A stretch of 64,000 nucleotides of DNA. Origin: DAOMNN01 sp050486545 (lineage in GTDB: Bacteria > Pseudomonadota > Gammaproteobacteria > Burkholderiales > Rhodocyclaceae). The DNA lies in the NCBI GenBank assembly GCA_050486545.1, contig JBJHDM010000005.1, positions 47,346 through 111,345 on the forward strand. Reading direction: 5' to 3'. The position numbers and the translations under genes are program-made. Below are positions 8,449-16,494 of this stretch, in pieces; position 1 is the first letter of the stretch; every line of letters begins with the position of its first letter. The notes below the pieces were generated by a model that was not told the DNA's origin, did no database searches, and saw only the letters and a program-made list of their open reading frames with translations.

Positions 8449-9696
8449 ATGACCCAAGCCGCCAACAAGCCCACCCCTCGTCATGCCCCGATGACCCGAT
8501 TCCCGGTCAAGAACGGCGAACTTCTCGTCGGCGGCATCCCGCTCACCCGGCTCGCCGCCCGGGTCGGCCGCACCCCCTTCTACGCCTACGACCGCCGCCT
8601 GCTCGACGAGCGGGTTGCCGAACTGCGCCAGGCACTTCCCGCGGGCATCAAGCTGCACTACGCCATGAAGGCCAATCCCATGCCGGCCGTGGTCCAGCAC
8701 ATGGCCCGCCTCGTCGACGGCATTGACGTGGCCTCGGCCGGCGAACTCCTGTGTGCGCTCGATGCCGGCACAGATCCCGGCGAGATCAGTTTCGCAGGAC
8801 CGGGGAAGTCCGAGGCGGAACTGCGTCAGGCCGTGGCGGCGGGGATCATGGTCAATGTCGAGTCCTTCCGCGAAATCGGCATCCTGGCGACGGCATCGGC
8901 CGATCTCGGTGTGCCCGCACGCGTATCGGTCCGCGTGAACCCGGACTTCGAGCTGAAATCCTCCGGCATGAAGATGGGCGGGGGACCGAAGCCGTTCGGC
9001 GTCGATGCCGAACAGGTCCCCGCTCTGCTCGACGAGATCCGCCACGCCGGGCTCGCGTTCGAGGGCTTTCATCTGTTCGCCGGATCGCAGAACCTGAAGG
9101 CCGACGCCATCGTCGAGGCGCAACGCAAGTGCTTCGAACTGGCCGTTCGGCTGGCCGACGCAGCACCCGAAACGATCCGCTTCCTCAATCTCGGCGGCGG
9201 ATTCGGCATCCCCTATTTCCCCGGCGAGCAGGCCCTCGATCTCGCCCCCATCGGCACCAACCTCGCCGAGATCCAGGAAGCCTGCGCACAACGCCTGCCC
9301 CAGGCGGCCATCGTCCTCGAACTCGGACGCTATCTCGTCGGCGAAGCCGGCTTGTACGTCTGCAGGGTGCTCGACCGCAAGCTCTCGCGCGGCCACGTAT
9401 TCCTGGTCACCGACGGCGGTCTGCACCACCACCTGGCCGCCTCCGGCAACTTCGGCCAGGTGCTCCGCAAGAACTATCCGGTCGCCGTCGGCAACCGGAT
9501 GGAGACCGAAGGCGAAGAGAGCGCATCCGTCGTCGGCCCGCTCTGCACCCCGCTGGACCTGCTGGCCGACCGCATGCCGGTCGGGCACGCCCGGATCGGC
9601 GATCTGATCGTCGTCTTCCAGTCCGGCGCCTACGGGGCGAGCGCCAGCCCCCAGGCCTTTCTCGGCCACCCTCCCGTCACCGAAGTCCTGGTCTGA
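8449..9696 (+). CDS. PLP-dependent decarboxylase (fold type III), exosortase A-associated
   Basis: A 415-residue relative of diaminopimelate/ornithine decarboxylases of the exosortase A-associated subgroup. The PLP lysine is Lys74 in HYAMKANPMP. The glycine-rich phosphate loop is LGGGFGIPY, and the strand usually HxHIGSQ reads FHLFAGSQ. The C-terminal barrel has ELGRYLVGEAG and the catalytic Cys-x3-Asp as CTPLD. The start at 8449 has AAGGAAGG at 8431-8438. Family knowledge: related enzymes such as BtrK of butirosin biosynthesis decarboxylate an aminoacyl group tethered to a carrier protein. The nearby ligase and ACP make the same chemistry plausible here. The actual amino acid is unknown. Confidence 0.88.
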   Translation: MTQAANKPTPRHAPMTRFPVKNGELLVGGIPLTRLAARVGRTPFYAYDRRLLDERVAELRQALPAGIKLHYAMKANPMPAVVQHMARLVDGIDVASAGELLCALDAGTDPGEISFAGPGKSEAELRQAVAAGIMVNVESFREIGILATASADLGVPARVSVRVNPDFELKSSGMKMGGGPKPFGVDAEQVPALLDEIRHAGLAFEGFHLFAGSQNLKADAIVEAQRKCFELAVRLADAAPETIRFLNLGGGFGIPYFPGEQALDLAPIGTNLAEIQEACAQRLPQAAIVLELGRYLVGEAGLYVCRVLDRKLSRGHVFLVTDGGLHHHLAASGNFGQVLRKNYPVAVGNRMETEGEESASVVGPLCTPLDLLADRMPVGHARIGDLIVVFQSGAYGASASPQAFLGHPPVTEVLV

Positions 9697-9710
9697 GACG
9701 GAGCCCGGCC

Positions 9711-11174
9711 TTGGACTTCTCCCGCAGCAGTGTCACCACAGGTGCCTTGCTGACGTTCGCGATGCGCGGTGCGGACCGGTTCATCGGCCTGCTGAGCATC
9801 CTCATCCTCGCACGCCTGCTCGCCCCCGATGACTTCGGCATCATCGCGATGGCCACCCTCGTGGTGGCACTGGCCGACGTGCTGCTCGACCTCGGCGTCA
9901 ACGTCGCCCTGATCCGGAACCGCGAGGTCACCCAGGCCGACTACGATACGGCCTGGACGCTGCGCCTCGTCCAGACCGGCCTGTCGACCGCGATCCTGAT
10001 CCTCGCGGCCCCGTGGGCCGCCGAATATTTCCAGGACCCCCGGGTGACTCCCGTGCTGCAGATCCTGGCCTTCACACTGCTGCTCTCGGGCCTCGAGAAC
10101 ATCGGTGTGGTTGCCTTCCACCGGAACATGCAGTTCGGCGCCGAGTTCCGCTTCCTGTTCGCACGACGCCTGGGCGGATTCATCGTGACCCTCGTTGCGG
10201 CCTGGTTCCTGCGATCGTACTGGGCGCTGGTCATCGGCACCCTCGCAGGGCGTACGCTCGGCGTCGTGCTGAGCTACGCGATGCACCCGATGCGTCCGCG
10301 ACTCGGCCTGTCCCGATTCCGCGAGATCTTCGCGGTCTCCCAATGGATGCTGCTACGCGGCATCGGCGAATTCCTGCACAACAACCTGCACCGTATCCTC
10401 GTCGGCCGCTGGACTCCCGCATCGACCATGGGCGCCTACGCAGTGGCCAACGAGATCTCGACCATGCCGTCGTCGGAACTGCTCGCTCCGATGAACCGTG
10501 CCCTGTTTCCGGCCCTGGCCGAAGCACGGGACAACCCTGCCGAACTCAGGCGATTGCTCCTGCTCGCACAGGGCGTACAGGCCATGCTGGCCCTCCCCGC
10601 CGTCGTGGGCCTGGCGCTGGTCGCCGAACCCGCCGTCCTCGTGTTGCTCGGCGAAAAATGGCGGGAAGTCGTTCCCTTGCTGCAGATCCTCGCCCTGGCC
10701 GGAATCGGCCACGCACTCACTGCGACCGGCGGCTACACCCTGCTGGTACTCGGCAAGATGGCGCAGGCAACCTTGATCCTGTGGGTTCAGGTGATCGTAT
10801 TCGCCGTCCTCGCGCTGCTCGTGTTGCGCGGGGGAACGGCCGTCGAGGTGGCGTCGCTTCGACTCGGGGTGATCGCTGCCGGCACGGGGTTCTCGATCTG
10901 GATCCTGACCCGTTCGGTGAGCGGACTGACGGTTTCCGCCATCCTCCATGCAATCCGGCGTCCCGCACTCGCGACCGCGGTCATGGTCGCCGGTGTGCTG
11001 GCGGTCGGCTCGATCGTGCAAGCCCCGCCCGCCACGACGCTGGTGGTCGAGATCGCGACCGGCCTGATGATCTATCCGGCCGTGGTGCTGCTGACCTGGC
11101 AGAAGTCGGGACGACCGGACGGCGCCGAAAACTGGCTGCTGCGCAAACTGCAAACGGCCTTTCGGAGGTCGTGA
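9711..11174 (+). CDS. Oligosaccharide flippase (Wzx-like, MOP superfamily)
   Basis: A 487-residue multi-pass membrane protein of the polysaccharide flippase family, with about 12-14 hydrophobic helices and the typical N-terminal region GADRFIGLLSILILARLL followed by DDFGIIAMATLVV. It moves lipid-linked glycans across the inner membrane. The start is TTG at 9711, preceded by GGAG at 9700-9703, 14 bases after the decarboxylase stop; no ATG fits the domain border. It closes the plus-strand group that began at 3632. A second flippase of the same family is encoded at 24354. Confidence 0.87.
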   Translation: MDFSRSSVTTGALLTFAMRGADRFIGLLSILILARLLAPDDFGIIAMATLVVALADVLLDLGVNVALIRNREVTQADYDTAWTLRLVQTGLSTAILILAAPWAAEYFQDPRVTPVLQILAFTLLLSGLENIGVVAFHRNMQFGAEFRFLFARRLGGFIVTLVAAWFLRSYWALVIGTLAGRTLGVVLSYAMHPMRPRLGLSRFREIFAVSQWMLLRGIGEFLHNNLHRILVGRWTPASTMGAYAVANEISTMPSSELLAPMNRALFPALAEARDNPAELRRLLLLAQGVQAMLALPAVVGLALVAEPAVLVLLGEKWREVVPLLQILALAGIGHALTATGGYTLLVLGKMAQATLILWVQVIVFAVLALLVLRGGTAVEVASLRLGVIAAGTGFSIWILTRSVSGLTVSAILHAIRRPALATAVMVAGVLAVGSIVQAPPATTLVVEIATGLMIYPAVVLLTWQKSGRPDGAENWLLRKLQTAFRRS

Positions 11175-11207
11175 CAGACCCTGACGGACCGTCCGACACC
11201 CTTGCGG

Positions 11208-11828
11208 TCAGCGCAAGGACTCGCGCAGCGAGAACAGCACGGAACTCACGCCGCTCCAGATCTTCTGAAAGACCCCCGCCACCCGCATCATGATCGGAGG
11301 GGGCGGTTCGGCCGGAACCACCACGGGCGGCATCGGAGTACCTCCGACGCCATCCGGCATTGCTGCGGGAGACGTGGCAGCCTCTTCCCCACGCATCCAC
11401 TCGCGCAGCCGAGCCCCGAAGCCCACCGGCTCCTTGGCAGCCGTACCGGTCGCCGACTCGTCGACACCCATGCGCGTCTCCCGAATGCCGAGTACCTCGC
11501 GGGTCGCCAGAAGCATGTCGATCTGCTGACGGGTCCAGTCGTCGGCGCCCACTCCGGCCCGCGGCGACGCATCGTCGCGCCCCCCTCCGGAGGGCTGATC
11601 TCGAACCGGATTCACTTCGAACACGGTCCCGTCGAGCACCAGTCCTGCGGCTGCCGATTCATGCACGTTCGGACCTCGCAGGCCCATCCGGTTCGCTGCA
11701 GCCCCCACAATCCCGGAAGGCTGCGCCTTCGCTTGCACCGGGTCGGCTTCGAGCGGGATCGGCGCCGCATGTGCGAAGCCGTAAACAACCGACAGGCCGA
11801 CGAACACGACAAGCGATGCACGGAGCAT
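11208..11828 (-). CDS. Secreted hypothetical protein
   Basis: A 206-residue protein of unknown family. The N-terminus MLRASLVVFVGLSVVYGFAHAA is a signal peptide with a likely cleavage after AHA near residue 21. The mature part is low-complexity, rich in Ala, Gly, Pro and acidic residues, with a PPVVVPAEPPPPIMM stretch near residue 170 and a C-terminal amphipathic or hydrophobic segment (VFQKIWSGVSSVLFSLRESLR). There is no PEP-CTERM motif. It converges on the flippase gene (33 bases apart). The Pro-rich linker plus a helical tail suggests a periplasmic or surface-attached accessory; no function can be assigned. Confidence 0.6.
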   Translation of the reverse strand: MLRASLVVFVGLSVVYGFAHAAPIPLEADPVQAKAQPSGIVGAAANRMGLRGPNVHESAAAGLVLDGTVFEVNPVRDQPSGGGRDDASPRAGVGADDWTRQQIDMLLATREVLGIRETRMGVDESATGTAAKEPVGFGARLREWMRGEEAATSPAAMPDGVGGTPMPPVVVPAEPPPPIMMRVAGVFQKIWSGVSSVLFSLRESLR

Positions 11829-12167
11829 GACCCCCTCTCCCGAAAACCGAACGGCGGAACGACCGCATGACCATGGATCCTGCGGCCCCGGCAAGCCGGA
11901 TCGCCTCTCTTGACTTCAAGCAAATTCTGCGCCGGCCGCCCCACGGCTCAAGAAGCGAAAAAAAGTCATCTATGATCAACGTCTTATTCGCTACCCGCGG
12001 CCATCACCGCCGCTTCGGTACGAACTCCGCCGACCCTGTGTAAAAACTTCCGACACTTGCGCGGTCCGTTGCGCTCTGGCTTCGCCCCACCGGGCGTGGT
12101 CCCTTGCCGTAGAACGCCGTTTGCATGAAGATGGAGCACCCCCGGCCCCCACGAGACCAGGATCGCC
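11829..12167. other. Divergent intergenic region, 339 bases
   Basis: It separates the secreted hypothetical gene (minus) from the asparagine-synthetase-like gene (plus). A short A-rich run occurs near 11958-11964. On the minus strand a weak TTGAGC/CAGAAT pair with a 16-base spacer is visible near 11925-11952. I see no gene, no strong terminator and no convincing sigma-54 motif here. Confidence 0.4.
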
Positions 12168-13967
12168 ATGAATCAAAGGCCCGGCCACCGGTTTTTCGGC
12201 TGCATCGCCCGACCCGGCAGTACGTTCGCCCCTCCTCCCCCTGCTCCGTCATCGGTGCCGTTTGCAAACGGCTATCTGGCCTTCCAGGCCGAAGCAACGT
12301 ACGCGCACGATGTCGACGAACACTGCCTCGCCTTCGGTCAACCGCGTTTCGACCAGCCGGAACTCGCGGAGATTGCCACCCGGCGCAATGAGGCTGCAGC
12401 CTGGATCGAAGCCTTTCGCCGCCACGGCGCCCGCGCCCCGGCCGGCGTGCGCGGCCGCTTCGCCGTGATCGTCGTCCGCCCCGGCCAAGCTCGCGTGTGG
12501 CTGGCGACCGATCGCTTCGGCACCTGGCCGCTCTGCCACGCCGAGCACGACGGCTGCCTCTATTTCTCCAATCGAGCGGACACCGTCCCGCTCCCCGGTC
12601 GGCGGATCTCGCGGCAAGCCGTGTTCGACTACCTGTATTTCCACATGATCCCCGCCCCGTCGACGATATTCGAGGGGATCCGCCGTCTGCCGGCCGCACA
12701 CGTCCTGCAGTGGTCCGACGGCACGAGCCGGGTCGAACCCTGGTGGACGCCCCGCTTCGACGAGTCCGGCAGGCCCGACCTGGACGAAAGCAAGCGGCGG
12801 TTTCTCGAACTGGTCGAACAGGCCGTGGCCCGCGAGGCGGCCGACCACGCGGTCGGCACCTTTCTGTCCGGCGGTACCGACAGTTCGACGGTATCGGGCA
12901 TGCTGTGCAAGGTGCTCGGGCGGCCGGCACAAGGCTACTCGATCGGATTCGATGCGAGCGGATACGACGAAATGGAGTACGCACGCATCGCTGCCCGGCA
13001 CTTCGGCGTCGATCATCGCGAATACTACGTCACGCCCGACGACCTGCTCGACGGCATCCCCCAGGTCGCCGCGCATTACGACCAACCCTTCGGCAATTCC
13101 TCGGCCGTGCCCGCGTGGATCTGCGCCCGTCGCGCACGCGCCGACGGGATCGACAAGCTGCTGGCCGGAGACGGCGGAGACGAGTTGTTCGGCGGCAATA
13201 CCCGCTATGCCAAGCAGCGCATCTTCGGCTGGTACGACAAACTGCCCGGAGCCGTACGCCGCCACGCACTCGAACCCCTCCTCGCCCTGCCCGGCATGGA
13301 GCGCATTCCGCTGATCCGGAAAGGCGTGAGCTACGTCGAACAGGCGCGCGTCCCGATGCCGGACCGGATTCAGATGTACAACATGCTCGAACGGCTCGGC
13401 ACGGCCAGCGTGTTCGAAGCGGGTTTCCTCGACGACGTCGACCCCGCCGTGGCACTCGATCTGCAACGTGGCACCTGGGCACGGACCGAGGCCGCTTCAT
13501 TGATCAACCGGATGCTCGCCTGGGACTGGAAATACACCCTCGCCGACAACGACCTGCCCAAGGTCGTCGGAACCACGGAACTGGCCGGTATCGAGGTCGG
13601 TTTCCCGCTGCTGTCGGACGAACTGCTCGAGTTCTCGCTCACGCTACCCCCGGAGTGGAAGCTCAAGGGTCTAACCTTGCGTTGGTTTTTCAAGGAGGCC
13701 TTGCGGGGCTTCCTTCCCGACGCAATCCTGGCCAAGAAGAAGCACGGTTTCGGCCTGCCATTCGGAATCTGGGCGTGCCGGCATGACGGCCTGCGCACCC
13801 TTGCGCGGGATGCGCTCCGACACCTCAAGGCACGCGGAATCGTCCGCCCGGATTTCATCGACGCGCTGGTCGACACCCACCTTCCCGCCCATCCCGGCTA
13901 TTACGGAGAGATGGTCTGGATCCTGATGATGATGGAATTGTGGATGCAAGCCCATGAATCCACCTGA
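12168..13967 (+). CDS. Asparagine synthetase-like amidotransferase lacking the N-terminal cysteine
   Basis: A 599-residue two-domain protein. Residues 1 to about 190 correspond to a class II glutaminase fold, but the protein starts MNQRPGHRFFGC rather than MC, so the catalytic Cys2 is absent. The synthetase domain carries the ATP pyrophosphatase P-loop FLSGGTDSSTVS (about 231-242), then AGDGGDELFGG and the late motif KKKHGFGLPFG. It should adenylate a carboxylate and join it to ammonia or another amine. Without the glutaminase cysteine it may be ammonia-dependent or use another nucleophile. The next gene start lies inside its last codons. A canonical paralogue is at 39629. Confidence 0.85.
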   Translation: MNQRPGHRFFGCIARPGSTFAPPPPAPSSVPFANGYLAFQAEATYAHDVDEHCLAFGQPRFDQPELAEIATRRNEAAAWIEAFRRHGARAPAGVRGRFAVIVVRPGQARVWLATDRFGTWPLCHAEHDGCLYFSNRADTVPLPGRRISRQAVFDYLYFHMIPAPSTIFEGIRRLPAAHVLQWSDGTSRVEPWWTPRFDESGRPDLDESKRRFLELVEQAVAREAADHAVGTFLSGGTDSSTVSGMLCKVLGRPAQGYSIGFDASGYDEMEYARIAARHFGVDHREYYVTPDDLLDGIPQVAAHYDQPFGNSSAVPAWICARRARADGIDKLLAGDGGDELFGGNTRYAKQRIFGWYDKLPGAVRRHALEPLLALPGMERIPLIRKGVSYVEQARVPMPDRIQMYNMLERLGTASVFEAGFLDDVDPAVALDLQRGTWARTEAASLINRMLAWDWKYTLADNDLPKVVGTTELAGIEVGFPLLSDELLEFSLTLPPEWKLKGLTLRWFFKEALRGFLPDAILAKKKHGFGLPFGIWACRHDGLRTLARDALRHLKARGIVRPDFIDALVDTHLPAHPGYYGEMVWILMMMELWMQAHEST

Positions 13968-14847
13968 AAGGTCGATGAGGACAGGCCGCCAGCCGTGGCT
14001 GTCCGGCGTGGTGCACACGGTCAAGAAGGCGATCGCCCGCCATCTGCTCGCCTACGACGACGTCGCCTTGCGCGGATTCCTCGCCCGTGCAGGCCTGCGC
14101 CCGGGAGACACGGTGATGGTCCATGCCTCGTGGAAACCGCTCAACGGCTTCCGGGGCTCGCCAGCGCAGTTCTGCGCCGCACTGCGCGAGACCGTCGGCG
14201 AAACCGGGTTGGTCGTGATGCCCTCGCTCACCTACCACAACATGAGTTCGGCCGATTTCCTCGCCTTCGGCAAACCCATGAACGTGCGTCGCAGCCCGTC
14301 GGCCATGGGCCTGCTCACCGAGGTCTTTCGTCGCGGCAAGGGCGTCGCACGCAGCCTCAGCCCAACGCACCCGCTGCTCGCCTGGGGACGCGACGCCGAG
14401 GGCTTTCTTGCCGGGCACGAACACACCGACCGCCCGTTCGGCCCCGACTCGCCGTTCGCCCGCCTGCTCGAACGCAATGCCCTGATCCTGTGCGTCGACA
14501 TCGGTTTCAGCGCGATCACCTTCACTCACTTCATCGAGGACCGCCTCGCCCACACCCTGCCGGCGCCGCTCTACGCACCGGAACAGATGACCGGCTACGT
14601 CATCGACGCCGCCGGCCAGCCGATCGAATGCCCGACCCGCGTCCTCTCCCCCCAGGCCAACGCCCTGCGCCGCGAGGAGCGCCTGATCGAACATCTCGAC
14701 ACCTACCGCACCCTGCACAGGGGTCGCCTCGGCAATACGCGGTTTCTGTGGATCCGCGCTGCCGACCTCGCGAACGAAGCCGAACGGCTCGTCGCCGGCG
14801 GAGGACACTTCTTCGACGCTCCGGGCAACCGGAACGCACCGGACTGA
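13954..14847 (+). CDS. AAC(3)-family N-acetyltransferase-like protein
   Basis: A 297-residue protein of the aminoglycoside 3-N-acetyltransferase/YokD family. Visible family features are GDTVMVHASWKPL near residue 49, MPSLTY, SPTHPLLAWG with the conserved His, and the acidic FTHFIEDRLAHTLP segment. The family transfers acyl groups from CoA to amino groups. Inside an EPS locus the substrate is more likely an amino sugar or amine side chain than an antibiotic, so no resistance should be assumed. The ATG at 13954 overlaps the preceding stop by 14 bases; an in-frame ATG at 13975 with AAAGG before it is an equally good start. Confidence 0.8.
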   Translation: MNPPERSMRTGRQPWLSGVVHTVKKAIARHLLAYDDVALRGFLARAGLRPGDTVMVHASWKPLNGFRGSPAQFCAALRETVGETGLVVMPSLTYHNMSSADFLAFGKPMNVRRSPSAMGLLTEVFRRGKGVARSLSPTHPLLAWGRDAEGFLAGHEHTDRPFGPDSPFARLLERNALILCVDIGFSAITFTHFIEDRLAHTLPAPLYAPEQMTGYVIDAAGQPIECPTRVLSPQANALRREERLIEHLDTYRTLHRGRLGNTRFLWIRAADLANEAERLVAGGGHFFDAPGNRNAPD

Positions 14848-15055
14848 ACGGCGGGAGGTTACCGGCTTTCATCGTCCGGGATCCGGACTATCATGAATGC
14901 ATGGATCGCCCTGCCGCGATCCCTCACGGATGCAAACGGCCGAAAGGGATCCCGTTCACGATGCACAGATCGACGTCGCCGACCCACGTCACCCCGTTCG
15001 ATACGTCTCGTTCGTCCCCCCCGGCCTGCACGACGCCGAATCGGGGGGCGACGCG

Positions 15056-15457
15056 ATGTCGCACGTACTGACGCGCCAGTTCGCCCTCTTCGTGGTCGCA
15101 GGCGGCGTCGCGACCGCGGCGCACTACGCACTGCTCATCGTCCTCGTCGAATGGCTGGGCATTGCGCCGGTACCCGCCTCCATGGCCGGCTATGTCCTTG
15201 GCGCACTGGTCAATTATCGGCTCAACTACGTCTACACCTTTCAAAGCCGCAAGCGACACCGCGAGGCGCTCGCCAAGTTCCTCGTCGTCGCCGGAATCGG
15301 CTTCGTCCTGAACGCAGCCATCCTGCACGCCGCTATCGGTCCGCTCGGCGTTCATTACCTTCCGGGGCAGGTGTTCGCCACGGTCGTCGTCCTGTTCTGG
15401 AACTTCGCCGCGAACAAGCTCTGGACCTTCCGGGAGAATGCCGGTGCCCGTCGATGA
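15056..15457 (+). CDS. GtrA-family membrane protein
   Basis: A 133-residue protein with four hydrophobic helices and the GtrA signatures FVVAGGVATAAHYALL, NYRLNYVYTF and FWNFAANKLWTF. GtrA proteins are thought to act in flipping polyprenyl-linked sugars or to partner a GtrB-type transferase. The start at 15056 gives the normal GtrA length. The stop lies 20 bases inside the next gene, a GtrB-like GT2 enzyme, so the pair is translationally coupled and probably works together on glycan decoration. Confidence 0.85.
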   Translation: MSHVLTRQFALFVVAGGVATAAHYALLIVLVEWLGIAPVPASMAGYVLGALVNYRLNYVYTFQSRKRHREALAKFLVVAGIGFVLNAAILHAAIGPLGVHYLPGQVFATVVVLFWNFAANKLWTFRENAGARR

Positions 15458-16493
15458 GCGCCCGCACGCCGCTCCGGGCTCCTTCCTGATCTCGGTCATC
15501 GTTCCCGCCTACAACGAGCAGGAGGTCCTTCCCGAGTTTCACCGTCGGCTCGCCGCCGTACTGGACGAACTCCCGGGCGAAAGCGAAGTGATCTATGTCA
15601 ATGACGGCAGTGCCGACGCCACGGCGATGGTCATCCAGGGCCTGCGGGTTCAGGACCGGCGCGTCGCGCTGGTCGATCTCAGCCGCAATTTCGGCAAGGA
15701 GATCGCGATGACGGCCGGGCTCGATCACAGCAGCGGCGATGCCGCCGTCGTCATCGACGCCGATCTGCAGGATCCACCCGAGCTCATTCCGGAGATGGTA
15801 CGCGCCTGGCGGGACGGCTACGACATGGTCTATGCCCGACGGATGTCCCGCGACGGGGAAAGCTGGCTCAAGAAGGTTACGGCCCATCTGTTCTATCGGC
15901 TCATCCAGCGCGTCAGCCGCGTACGGATCCCCCCCGACACCGGCGACTTTCGACTGCTCAGCCGCCGTGCGGTCGACGCCCTCGGGCAGCTTCGCGAACA
16001 TCACCGCTTCATGAAGGGGCTCTTCGCCTGGATCGGATACCCGGAAAAGGCGATCCCCTACCGCAGGGATCCCCGCCATGCGGGCGATACCAAATGGAAC
16101 TACTGGAAGCTGTGGAACTTCGCTCTCGAAGGCATCACTTCGTTCACGACGGCCCCTCTCCGGGTCGCAACCTATCTGGGGCTGGCAACCGCACTCGGAG
16201 CCTTCGCGTTCGCCTTGTGGATCATCTACAAGACCCTGGCGTTCGGCGATCCGGTGCAGGGCTATCCGTCGCTCATGGTCGTCATCCTCTTTCTCGGGGG
16301 CGTACAGCTCATGTTCGTCGGTGTCCTCGGCGAGTATCTCGGTCGAATGTTCGACGAATCCAAGCATCGACCGCTTTATCTCGTGCAGCGATTCACCCCG
16401 GCGACCACCTCCAGAGCCGCAGTCACCGCGCCGGAGACGACCGGGCAGGGCACGAGAACGCCCGAACGCCGCCCGATCTCAGACACGGCCTGA
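15438..16493 (+). CDS. Family 2 glycosyltransferase (GtrB/DPM1-like)
   Basis: A 351-residue polyprenyl-phosphate glycosyltransferase. The GT-A domain has VIVPAYNEQEVLP near the N-terminus, the nucleotide site YVNDGSADAT, the metal motif DADLQDPPE, and R-x-R-R-like MYARRMSRDGESW. Two C-terminal membrane helices (about residues 240-262 and 272-300) are present, as in GtrB. It charges undecaprenyl phosphate with a sugar that is flipped and used outside. It overlaps the gtrA-like gene by 20 bases. The C-terminal tail after ARMFDESKHRPLY is Arg/Thr-rich and not conserved. Confidence 0.88.
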   Translation: MPVPVDERPHAAPGSFLISVIVPAYNEQEVLPEFHRRLAAVLDELPGESEVIYVNDGSADATAMVIQGLRVQDRRVALVDLSRNFGKEIAMTAGLDHSSGDAAVVIDADLQDPPELIPEMVRAWRDGYDMVYARRMSRDGESWLKKVTAHLFYRLIQRVSRVRIPPDTGDFRLLSRRAVDALGQLREHHRFMKGLFAWIGYPEKAIPYRRDPRHAGDTKWNYWKLWNFALEGITSFTTAPLRVATYLGLATALGAFAFALWIIYKTLAFGDPVQGYPSLMVVILFLGGVQLMFVGVLGEYLGRMFDESKHRPLYLVQRFTPATTSRAAVTAPETTGQGTRTPERRPISDTA

Positions 16494-16494
16494 G

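Noticed and set aside
12249..13466. 405-codon minus-strand frame opposite the asparagine-synthetase-like gene
   Set aside because: Antisense shadow; the sense frame has P-loop and family motifs.
13954..14847. Aminoglycoside resistance gene
   Set aside because: Family membership alone is not evidence of resistance; the operon is for surface glycans.
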